Virus record (IMG/VR): IMGVR_UViG_3300033146_001455
Span: 1-31,547 of that record
Source: a virus
Reading direction: 5' to 3' (one strand)
DNA: 31,547 bases
Part shown: positions 14,905 through 21,683 of the stretch, piece by piece
Layout: every line of letters starts with the position of its first letter
Numbering within the stretch: the stretch's first letter is position 1
Translations under genes and position numbers: made by a program
The notes under the pieces: model-generated
Seen by the model: only the letters and a program-made list of their open reading frames with translations
Databases searched by the model: none
What the model was told of the DNA's origin: nothing

Positions 14905-15275
14905 TTTATTTCCTCATTCCGATTAGAAGATTCTGGAAGATCTGTAATCCTAAGAGCCCAATAACCATCCTCACGATCAATCCATTGACCGACATTTATT
15001 GATTTACCATTGTCGAGTTCTACCTCTACAAAACGCCCGGCTTCATGGGATGGCGGCCCGTCAAAAATAATATTGATTGCTTGTTTCATTTTTGTTCTCA
15101 CTGTAACTTTTTCATCAGGAGGCCGTCGACACCAAGCGTTTATGGCATCATCTTGGTTTGCGAACATATTAGACGAAGACTTACAGTCGGGACAGCACAC
15201 CCACCACTCTCCCATTGCATTTGTTATTTTTTGATTTGTCCCACCACAAAACGGACAATGTGATAATGGTCTCAT
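14901..15275 (-). CDS. Lar-like zinc-ribbon protein
   Basis: 124 residues. Start ATG at 15275 (MRPLSHCPFCGG) overlaps the helicase stop in ATGA. N-terminal half: CPFCGG, then EWWVCCPDC and the tail DDAINAWCRRP, the pattern of Lar-family restriction alleviation proteins and related phage zinc ribbons. The C-terminal half (AINIIFDGPPSHEAGRFVEV through DREDGYWALRITD) is a separate small domain I have seen beside phage zinc ribbons. Restriction alleviation in this phage would be inference: many Lar-like proteins are of unknown role. Confidence 0.6.
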   Translation of the reverse strand: MRPLSHCPFCGGTNQKITNAMGEWWVCCPDCKSSSNMFANQDDAINAWCRRPPDEKVTVRTKMKQAINIIFDGPPSHEAGRFVEVELDNGKSINVGQWIDREDGYWALRITDLPESSNRNEEIK

Positions 15276-17035
15276 ATCCTTCCCTCCCGCAAAAACCTTG
15301 AAACCGGATATTTGGCCCCGCCATCCCGGTCCATGTCTTCCGGCCTGCTGGTCAAAATAAGATAGTCCTCGGCCCGGGTAATAGCCACATAACAAAGTCT
15401 ACGTTCGCTCTCCATTTCGTCAAGATCACGCATTGCAGGTCTGCCAGGGAGGATGCCCTCATTTAAACCGGCGATGATGACTGTGGGCCATTCAAGGCCT
15501 TTAGCGGCATGTATTGTCATAAGTTGGAGCGTGGCAGGCTCTTTTCCGGAGATATCATCCTGAACGTCATATGTGGCCAGCCAGTTCAAATACTGATCTA
15601 CTGTGCCGTTGGGGTTCTCGATGACCCAGGTATAAACAAAATCAAATATGTGATCCACGGGAAAACCCCATGGCACTTCTTTCAGCCAATCCACGATGGT
15701 GGGGAAGTCATGAGGTTGAGACGCTTTGAACCATGATTCCCAGGTACATTCTTTGTCCATGGGCGTGAAACTTGCTGACCACGCCTGATAATGGCTTTTA
15801 TATTCCTTGACCGCCTTTATACGGATAGCTCCATATTCTTCCAAATCTAAACCCAAAAATTCTTTAATCAGAAGGAAAGAAAAGTTGTCAAACGGATTCA
15901 CCACCAGCTTCAGGAAAGCATGAAATTTCCTGAACTCTTCTGATTTTGTCAGGGCCGTTGTCTCTCCAATATATTCGTGGTCAATATGTGCTTCTTTCAA
16001 CAGCCTGGACAGCTTTTTTACCATGTAATGGTTCCGGGCAAGTACCGCTTTCTTACTCTCTATATTCGACAAAACCAAATGGGATAAAAGATTGACCAGG
16101 GCTCCGCTATCGGCATCATGGCACACGTCTATCAAGTTGAGAGATTGTTTTTTTGATACCATGTCTTTTTCAAGCCGGTTATCGTTATTTTTAATCAAGG
16201 CATTGGCGGTCTTTACGATATTCCCATCAGACCGATAATTCGCTTCCAAGCGGTAGATATCGAACTCTTTTTGATGTCTGATTAAATATTCAGGGTCAGC
16301 TCCCCGGAACGAATAAATAGACTGGTCCAGATCCCCCACGACAAACAAAGATGCGCCACATGCCTCACAAAGGCCATTAACTACAGACCATTGCAATTTG
16401 TCATTATCTTGCACCTCATCGACCATGATGTGTCTGAAATCTATCATGCTTTTAATGGTGGGGAGCAACTCCCAGAATTTTATCAAAATCAACCCGTATG
16501 TAAGGGCATTATTTTCCCGGCATCTCCCAAAAAAAACCTTCAATATATCGTTTTCCACCTCGTTACAGTCTGGCCTAATGATTCCAGTGGAATAAAAAAG
16601 ATTAAAGGCTGCGTCCAGGTTTTTCTTTTTTACGCCCCTCCATGCCTTACCGGTGTGGTAGCCCATTTCCAGAGCTATCTCTTTCAGGAGGTATTGCTCT
16701 TCCCACCCTGAATAGACCGTTATCTTTCCGGGCTTCAGACCGATCAATTCGCCGAACCGTTGGAGATGATCCAGGGCCACGCCGTGCATCGTGCCCATAG
16801 TTACCCGGTGGGCTTGTGTTCCAATCTCTTCTATCAGCCTGGATTTGATTTCTCCGGCCGCTTTTCTTGTAAATGTGAACGCTAAAATTTCCGATGGGCT
16901 TACTTTTTCGTTTTCAATGAGGTGCTGGATTCTGCTTATTAATACTCTTGTCTTCCCGCTACCCGGGCCAGCGAGTACCAGGGCTTTTTCTGATTTGGTT
17001 TCTACTGCTGATTTTTGTTCTTGGCTTAAATCCAT
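15272..17035 (-). CDS. UvrD/Rep/PcrA-type superfamily 1 DNA helicase
   Basis: 587 residues, full set of SF1A motifs: I AGPGSGKT (22-29), Ia TFTRKAAGEI, II VDEVQD, III VGDLDQSIYSFRG, IV LEANYRS, V TIHAAKGLEW, VI CYVAITRAEDY. A 3' to 5' translocase for replication restart, repair or recombination. It is about 100 residues shorter than bacterial UvrD, mainly in the accessory domains. Start ATG at 17035 (MDLSQEQKSAV) has a GGGG box upstream; the longer frame would overlap the regulator gene. It is second in an operon headed by a Rha-like regulator, unusual company for a helicase. Confidence 0.92.
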   Translation of the reverse strand: MDLSQEQKSAVETKSEKALVLAGPGSGKTRVLISRIQHLIENEKVSPSEILAFTFTRKAAGEIKSRLIEEIGTQAHRVTMGTMHGVALDHLQRFGELIGLKPGKITVYSGWEEQYLLKEIALEMGYHTGKAWRGVKKKNLDAAFNLFYSTGIIRPDCNEVENDILKVFFGRCRENNALTYGLILIKFWELLPTIKSMIDFRHIMVDEVQDNDKLQWSVVNGLCEACGASLFVVGDLDQSIYSFRGADPEYLIRHQKEFDIYRLEANYRSDGNIVKTANALIKNNDNRLEKDMVSKKQSLNLIDVCHDADSGALVNLLSHLVLSNIESKKAVLARNHYMVKKLSRLLKEAHIDHEYIGETTALTKSEEFRKFHAFLKLVVNPFDNFSFLLIKEFLGLDLEEYGAIRIKAVKEYKSHYQAWSASFTPMDKECTWESWFKASQPHDFPTIVDWLKEVPWGFPVDHIFDFVYTWVIENPNGTVDQYLNWLATYDVQDDISGKEPATLQLMTIHAAKGLEWPTVIIAGLNEGILPGRPAMRDLDEMESERRLCYVAITRAEDYLILTSRPEDMDRDGGAKYPVSRFLREGRI

Positions 17036-17036
17036 T

Positions 17037-17783
17037 TTACTTTTTCCCCTTTTGTGGTGATTTGCCGATTTCTTGGCGCTCGATCTTGAGACAATTGTCA
17101 ATAACGCTACTTTGACCGTGCAATTCTGCAAAGGTCATAACTCTTTTTTTGACATCTTTGTAAATGTTTTTGTAAAATTTATTTCGGCTCATACCATCTT
17201 TTAATCCGCGATCAATTATTTGCTCGGCAGATGAGACCGTCATTAATTGCTGAACCGTCATCATTTCCCGAAGGTTCTTAAACTTTCCCTCGACAATAAA
17301 CAGAAGGCCATTTGCCATCCTGGTGATATTCATGTAATACATTTCCGGCGATTTACTGCCCTGATATTTCGCGTATTCAACAAAATCCCTCATAGCGTCT
17401 GTGGTCTGTTTGCGAACAATTTTTCCGGCATCCCTGGTGATCTGGTATTTAGGCTTCTGTTTGTGTTTTTGAAGAGCCTCGTTCTCAATCCTACATTTTT
17501 TGAACTGTTTGATTATTGCTTTTTTAAAGGCGACCACTTTTTTGTTATTACGTAGCAGAGTACCAAGAAACATAAATTGGTACTCATCGAGCATGTATTC
17601 GTTTGCCGCCCGGCCACCTGTTGATCTTAACTTACGTCTTTTTAAATCCGAGAAGTCTTCAAAATCTTCTCGATATTTCTCTATCAATTTTCTTACATTA
17701 TCATGTTCACGATCAAGCCCTTGCGCTAATAGAAATGATCCAGCCCTTGCCACATTTTCCCACAATTCAACTTCATTTGTCAT
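17037..17783 (-). CDS. Rha-like phage regulatory protein
   Basis: 248 residues. Start ATG at 17783 (MTNEVELWENV) with AAAGGGGGAA upstream. Residues about 10-100 resemble the Rha/pRha domain: FLLAQGLDREHDNVRKLI (match to the H-x-x-V...I core), then GGRAANEYMLDEYQFMFLG and KKVVAFKKAIIKQFKKC, which fit the ...EY.L...G...L...KA..FK..I..F pattern. The C-terminal part (YYMNITRMANGLLFIVEG on) is not assigned. Rha-type proteins regulate phage development. A perfect 13-base inverted repeat lies across its own promoter, so autoregulation is likely. Confidence 0.6.
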   Translation of the reverse strand: MTNEVELWENVARAGSFLLAQGLDREHDNVRKLIEKYREDFEDFSDLKRRKLRSTGGRAANEYMLDEYQFMFLGTLLRNNKKVVAFKKAIIKQFKKCRIENEALQKHKQKPKYQITRDAGKIVRKQTTDAMRDFVEYAKYQGSKSPEMYYMNITRMANGLLFIVEGKFKNLREMMTVQQLMTVSSAEQIIDRGLKDGMSRNKFYKNIYKDVKKRVMTFAELHGQSSVIDNCLKIERQEIGKSPQKGKK

Positions 17784-17790
17784 ATATTCC

Positions 17791-17836
17791 CCCTTTTTGT
17801 AGTTAATACCTTTGGATAGATTAACTACAAAAGGGG
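17791..17836. repeat. Large inverted repeat (operator / RNA hairpin) before Rha-like gene
   Basis: TTTTGTAGTTAAT (17795-17807) and ATTAACTACAAAA (17820-17832) match perfectly around a 12-base spacer; with one mismatch the arms extend to 17 bases. It overlaps the -10 box (17818-17823) and the ribosome site of the gene. Confidence 0.85.
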
Positions 17837-17846
17837 AGCTTGTCAA
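17818..17846 (-). promoter_or_regulatory. Promoter of Rha-like/UvrD operon
   Basis: Minus strand: TTGACA (17841-17846), 17-base spacer, TAATCT (17818-17823). The -10 falls in the right arm of the inverted repeat, so any protein bound there would block the promoter. Confidence 0.65.
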
Positions 17847-17854
17847 GATTTCAT

Positions 17855-18409
17855 TTATCCAAGCACAATAGTCTGAAATGGTTTAGGAGCTATCTTGTCC
17901 AACGTGTGGCAGGTATTGACAATCACTTGGGGTGCCAGGAGAGACAATTCTTCCAAGGTGGCCTGGAGATGATTAGCATCCAGCTCCCCCGCCTCAACCA
18001 CCAAGATATTGGCGACCATGGCATAGGCCAGGGCAGAATTAAAAATTTGAGCCTGCCCGCCGGATAATCCATCATAAGGAATCACAATACCGGAATAATT
18101 CCACCCGAAAAACACACCATCTTCCAGACTCAGCACAGCCTCCCCCACCGGCAAGACCGTATTCATCTTTTCTGCTATTTCTGCAACCACGCCTTTTAAA
18201 GATTCATTTTTTTGGGCTTTCAGCGCCTTGATATCTGTTTTCAAGACTTCAATCTCCCCGGCTGCCTTATCCTTGTCTTGGACGGCCTGCTCAATCTCCT
18301 CATTAATGCCTTGGAGTTTTAGGTGTACGGCCTCCTCTTCTCGAAGCCCTTTCCCTTTTTCGATGAACCCGGCGATCTGATCTTTCATGATTTGTATGTC
18401 TGCAATCAT
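17855..18409 (-). CDS. Rad50/SbcC-like ATPase, C-terminal half (split gene)
   Basis: 184 residues. About 70 residues of coiled coil (INEEIEQAVQDKDKAAGEIE) are followed by the ABC-ATPase signature LSGGQ (115-119) and the end of the motor, ILVVEAGELD (about 134-143), where the usual Walker B Asp-Glu is changed to Val-Glu. A late IVNTCHTLD looks like the H-loop. No Walker A is present: it is in the gene just upstream, so both are needed for one ATP site. Start ATG at 18409 has a GGGAGGGGG region upstream; it lies four bases after the stop of the N-terminal half, in a different frame. Confidence 0.75.
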   Translation of the reverse strand: MIADIQIMKDQIAGFIEKGKGLREEEAVHLKLQGINEEIEQAVQDKDKAAGEIEVLKTDIKALKAQKNESLKGVVAEIAEKMNTVLPVGEAVLSLEDGVFFGWNYSGIVIPYDGLSGGQAQIFNSALAYAMVANILVVEAGELDANHLQATLEELSLLAPQVIVNTCHTLDKIAPKPFQTIVLG

Positions 18410-18413
18410 CCCT

Positions 18414-19421
18414 TTACCCCCTCCCCTCAATTCTGTTTCTTTCATTCGCGCCAGCTCTATTGATTGCCTTGAACTTCATCAATTCCCGTTTTGCCACAAG
18501 TTTTGCGGCACATGACGCACATCCGGCCATCTCTATCATGTCCAGAATGGCTTGTATTGACGTTGCAGGGTCTGGGATAGGCTTGCTCTGAGGTTGTGGC
18601 GAATCTTGCACAGGAGCATAAAAAGCGGGAGACTCTGCCTTTGTCTGTGGGGGTGGAGACGTTGCCGGAGTTTCAACTGGGGCCTTCCTTGCCGCTGCCT
18701 CTTTTTCTGCCTGAACACGGGCCAGGGTTTTTTCTTCTGCCTGCACCCTCGCGTTTGCTATCTCTGCCGTTTTTAATGCACTTTGTATGGTTTTAACCTG
18801 TTTTGTAGTGGTTTCAATCTCTGCTCTGATTTCCGGGAGTGACCCGGAGAGCATTCCCATTTCGCTTTTTCTGGCAGTCAGTCTTTGGATGACTCCGACA
18901 GTTACACCCATCGTTTTGTTTTTAAGGTTGAGTGTCCCCGTTTTTTTATCAATCTGAGAGTCAATATTTTTGACATCACCCTGGGGTGGGAACAGGCTAA
19001 AAATAAGATTCATCTTTTTTTGATCTGACAAATCCATAAAGGCCATAACATCAAATATATTCGGAGCCCCTGCCCTATCCAGCGCCACGGCAAAATCCGA
19101 TGCACTGAATTTTTGCTGGTCTACCCGCAACCGTTGAGATACCGAACCTTTGCTGGACATGGATAAACGGCGCTCAAAGGTGGTGTCGTTACAAGTTATT
19201 TCGACGGTCAGCACCTTATCCGCCCCGTAAGCAGCCAGGACGTCAGCAGGTTTCTTTTTTATCTTCGCGGCCCACGGAATATATCCCATGAGAACCAAGG
19301 CGATGGCATGAGCCCTGGAAGACTTGCCACACCCGTTCGGCCCTACAAATATAGTTTTTGGGAATAAGTCTTCATCAATATCTTGGCCTTTAAATCCTTT
19401 TGTCTTTACGTGGGTTATCAT
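18414..19421 (-). CDS. Rad50/SbcC-like ATPase, N-terminal half (split gene)
   Basis: 335 residues. Walker A GPNGCGKSS (27-35) after an N-terminal strand, as in SMC/Rad50/RecF ATPases. Then about 150 residues of motor and a coiled-coil part (KQVKTIQSALKTAEIANARV), a Pro-rich stretch (about 235-280, SPPPQ and PQPQSKPIPDP), and near the end C-A-S-C (301-304), the C-x-x-C of a Rad50 zinc hook. The other half of the motor (signature LSGGQ, Walker B) is in the next gene. Its start overlaps the upstream stop in ATGATAA. Rad50-type proteins act with a nuclease at DNA ends; no Mre11-like nuclease is seen here. Confidence 0.75.
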   Translation of the reverse strand: MITHVKTKGFKGQDIDEDLFPKTIFVGPNGCGKSSRAHAIALVLMGYIPWAAKIKKKPADVLAAYGADKVLTVEITCNDTTFERRLSMSSKGSVSQRLRVDQQKFSASDFAVALDRAGAPNIFDVMAFMDLSDQKKMNLIFSLFPPQGDVKNIDSQIDKKTGTLNLKNKTMGVTVGVIQRLTARKSEMGMLSGSLPEIRAEIETTTKQVKTIQSALKTAEIANARVQAEEKTLARVQAEKEAAARKAPVETPATSPPPQTKAESPAFYAPVQDSPQPQSKPIPDPATSIQAILDMIEMAGCASCAAKLVAKRELMKFKAINRAGANERNRIEGRG

Positions 19422-20698
19422 CTTTCACCCGCTTGCATATCGAGTATGCTGTTGACTCGGTTCACGACCTCCACTGCCTCTTCTGGCATAAGGTTCTCGG
19501 GATGCAAGCTCAAGCCTAATTTTTTGCAAGCAGCCTCGTATTCTGCCGGAAAGATTTTCTTTGTGGCTTCTGCCTGTTTTTGGTCTTTTGATAATACCGG
19601 TTTTTTATCCATGGGTACCGGTTTCGGTTCTGAGGGCACTGTCTTTACTGGTTCTTTGGGGGGCGGTACCGGTGAGGTTGCACCGCCCTGGACATCAATC
19701 ACATCTGCTTGGTCTTCGGGGTCTGTGGCGGCCTCAGTCTCTTTGTATCCTTGTTCGTCGGATACGTTTTCTTTGCCCTGCTTTGCTTCTATTTGGACAG
19801 GCACTCCGTTCTCTTCAAACATGGAATTATCCCCGGAAATCATACCACCAACTTTCTGTTGGAGTTGAGCATATTGGGTGCCGTCCCATTTTACGATACT
19901 GCCAGACGTAGGCCTCCAGCACAGCACCGGGATATCCCAATTTGCGGCTGGGGCTTTTTGAAGCCCGGACAAGTGTTTAAGGGCGTTTCTTTTCGCAAAA
20001 GTCTGGGCAAAGTCCATACTCTTCTTTTCTCGGTTCAGGATCTGGGCATACCAGCTCAGGGCTTCATCGTGTGACGTGTTCACCCACAACGATGTTGATT
20101 CATCAAAGGGGTATTTGGCCCATGTGCATTTTTGGCCTTTTATGGCTTCGGGGTCCATTCCGGTGGGAAGGAGTCTAAAGGCCTGGGGCAATTTCTTTGC
20201 CTTTGCCAGCAAATCAATCAGACGGTAGGAAGGGGTGTCAAAAATAGTAGTCCAGTCGGAGACTTGAGGGATGCCTTTTGAGGAAAATTTAAAAGCCACG
20301 GCCCGGGCATGGACGGCAAGAATGCGCCGATTTTCAGGGTCACGTTCTGCATAAGGGTTGGGCATCCACTCACGGCCTACAAGCACTTCCTTTGGGAAAA
20401 TAACACTGGCCCCGGTAGCCTCAGCCCATTTTTCATAGCCCTGGGCAGAAATAACATGAGGTCCCTTATAAACTGGTTGAATGAGCCCGCCGTTTTCAGC
20501 GGAGAGCGTGAGATTCTGCTTAAACGCCCGAATCTCCCCGGTACCGTCTGTCAATACAAAGGCCTCATCGCTCCCCAGGGTAACGACATTCTTTGATCTG
20601 ATATCGTCCAGGTACGACAATACCATGTTACCTTCTGGGGTATTTTCACTTCTTACGGTGGCCATTGCTGCGTTGATCGTTAATGCAGGTAAATTCAT
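19418..20698 (-). CDS. Hypothetical protein upstream of split ATPase (possible recombination partner)
   Basis: 426 residues; start ATG at 20698 (MNLPALTINAAMATVRSE) with GAGG upstream. No catalytic motif recognised. A folded N-terminal 300 residues (strings such as RAVAFKFSSKGIPQVSDW and SYRLIDLLAKAKKLPQAF) is followed by an acidic then Pro-rich linker (about 335-380) and a small C-terminal helical part. That layout, core plus flexible linker plus tail, is also that of ssDNA-annealing proteins, and the neighbour is a Rad50-like ATPase. But no RecT/Bet motif is seen, so I leave it as unknown. Confidence 0.45.
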   Translation of the reverse strand: MNLPALTINAAMATVRSENTPEGNMVLSYLDDIRSKNVVTLGSDEAFVLTDGTGEIRAFKQNLTLSAENGGLIQPVYKGPHVISAQGYEKWAEATGASVIFPKEVLVGREWMPNPYAERDPENRRILAVHARAVAFKFSSKGIPQVSDWTTIFDTPSYRLIDLLAKAKKLPQAFRLLPTGMDPEAIKGQKCTWAKYPFDESTSLWVNTSHDEALSWYAQILNREKKSMDFAQTFAKRNALKHLSGLQKAPAANWDIPVLCWRPTSGSIVKWDGTQYAQLQQKVGGMISGDNSMFEENGVPVQIEAKQGKENVSDEQGYKETEAATDPEDQADVIDVQGGATSPVPPPKEPVKTVPSEPKPVPMDKKPVLSKDQKQAEATKKIFPAEYEAACKKLGLSLHPENLMPEEAVEVVNRVNSILDMQAGER

Positions 20699-20706
20699 AA
20701 TATCCT

Positions 20707-20892
20707 CTACTTTATTTTTGGGTAAAGCTGTTTTCCACAAACGGAACATTCAAATTTTTCGTGGGTTTTGATCGGTGTCCAGCCTTCTTTTAAAGACTCC
20801 TCTTTCCAGGTCCTTAAAATATCTGCTTCTGGGTGTTCGGGACACCGGGCAGGGAGCCGCCTGATGATTTTGCACACATCACTATTTAGCAT
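20707..20892 (-). CDS. Small zinc-ribbon-like protein
   Basis: 61 residues. Start ATG at 20892 (MLNSDVCKII) lies inside the end of the previous gene (11-base overlap). Cys in ARCPEHPEADI and CSVCGKQLYP at the end could hold one zinc. Ribosome site weak, so coupling is assumed. No family. Confidence 0.5.
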   Translation of the reverse strand: MLNSDVCKIIRRLPARCPEHPEADILRTWKEESLKEGWTPIKTHEKFECSVCGKQLYPKIK

Positions 20893-21238
20893 CGTCGAAC
20901 CCAAAGTCCATTTGAAGTTCATCGGCGGTCATTGTGCGGCGCTTCACTACATCGCCAAGATCGGGGTGGTACCAGACCACCTCCCGGGAATCTGCCAAGA
21001 ATTCTTTTTGGCATTTCACGGACCGCATTTCAAAGCCGTTTTGGAGTTTCCTGGCGGTCGTCTTAATCTTGGCGTCTTCGCTGTCGATCTGACCCTTAAA
21101 GTCAGATTTCAAGACCTTGAAACTTTCGTCAAGGTTCTCTTTTTTAACAGATGCCGCCGCCATGTCCACCGCCAGCTCGCGTTTCTCCTTGTCTGTAAAT
21201 GTGTGCCGAATGGTAATGTTGTCATATTTAGTGCTCAT
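20882..21238 (-). CDS. Hypothetical coiled-coil early protein
   Basis: 118 residues. Start ATG at 21238 (MSTKYDNITIRHTFT) with AAGGAA upstream; the longer frame reaches back into the hairpin (21267-21315). N-terminal strand and a long charged helix (DKEKRELAVDMAAASVKKEN, SFKVLKSDFKGQIDSEDAKI), then a short C-terminal part with CQKEFLADSREVVWYHPD. No motif recognised. Similar helical proteins of about 110-120 residues sit near recombination genes in other phages, but function is unknown. Confidence 0.55.
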   Translation of the reverse strand: MSTKYDNITIRHTFTDKEKRELAVDMAAASVKKENLDESFKVLKSDFKGQIDSEDAKIKTTARKLQNGFEMRSVKCQKEFLADSREVVWYHPDLGDVVKRRTMTADELQMDFGFDDAK

Positions 21239-21266
21239 AATATTTTTCCTTTTTAAGTTTTTGAAG

Positions 21267-21315
21267 GAGCGCAACCAGGTGCAAGAAACCCAATACCGTT
21301 AAACTGGTTGCGCTC
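21267..21315. repeat. Perfect 12-base inverted repeat / hairpin between two early genes
   Basis: GAGCGCAACCAG (21267-21278) and CTGGTTGCGCTC (21304-21315) around a 25-base loop. It lies in the leader between the RHH gene and the 118-residue gene. No T tract on either side, so not a simple terminator. Could be an operator, RNase III site or attenuator. Confidence 0.75.
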
Positions 21316-21342
21316 TGAACCTCCAGATTCAATTTTTATTCT

Positions 21343-21516
21343 TTATTTTTCACTTGTACCTCCTTTTTTAGTTTGCGGAATTTTATAATTATCAATGAGC
21401 TTACGAAGAGCTCCAGAAAGAGTCTCCATCTCAATGGTTGCAATGGCTTGGAGTTTTGCCTCTTGGTCTTCTCTTAACCTAAAGGCAAAGCTTTTTTTCT
21501 TTTTATAAGTTTTCAT
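21343..21516 (-). CDS. Ribbon-helix-helix regulator, probably leaderless
   Basis: 57 residues. Sequence starts MKTYKKKKSFAFRLREDQE, then AKLQAIATIEMETLSGALRK and LIDNYKI: a basic arm, one strand (SFAFRLR) and two helices, the RHH (CopG/Arc) fold with the first strand giving the DNA-reading residues. The rest is a short basic tail. There is no ribosome site, and the -10 box of a strong promoter ends only five bases before the ATG, so the mRNA probably starts at or within one base of the A of the ATG. A palindromic operator overlaps the -35. Candidate repressor or autoregulator of the 17855-21516 module. Confidence 0.75.
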   Translation of the reverse strand: MKTYKKKKSFAFRLREDQEAKLQAIATIEMETLSGALRKLIDNYKIPQTKKGGTSEK

Positions 21517-21521
21517 ATCTA

Positions 21522-21552
21522 TGTATAACGTTTGTAGGTATGTTTGTCAAAC
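21522..21552 (-). promoter_or_regulatory. Strong promoter with palindromic operator for RHH gene
   Basis: Minus strand: TTGACA (21545-21550), 17-base spacer, TATACA (21522-21527). An 11-base palindrome GTTTGACAAAC (21542-21552) covers the -35 and a second ACAAAC half-site lies 12 bases on (21530-21535). Confidence 0.75.
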
Positions 21553-21562
21553 ATTAAATAAT

Positions 21563-21601
21563 AAAAAACGCCTACAGATTTTACTCCGTAGACGTTTTTT
21601 T
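21563..21601. terminator. Bidirectional terminator after tailspike gene
   Basis: AAAAAACG-C-CTAC (21563-21575), 12-base loop, GTAG-A-CGTTTTTTT (21588-21601), one mismatch in the stem. It ends the tail module on the minus strand, 82 bases past the tailspike stop, and isolates the RHH promoter from tail transcripts. The 21602-21683 stretch holds nothing else I can see. Confidence 0.75.
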
Positions 21602-21683
21602 GAATGCAAAATTTATTGTGAGAATAAAAGGGGAATGAGAATTGCGAAATCCGCTTTAAAAGTAATCACAAGATTCTCTTGGG

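Noticed and set aside
16391-16711. 106-codon plus-strand frame opposite the UvrD-like gene
   Set aside because: Antisense shadow of helicase motifs; no start signal.
19418-20698. RecT/Redbeta single-strand annealing protein
   Set aside because: Context fits but no family motif could be seen; left as unknown.
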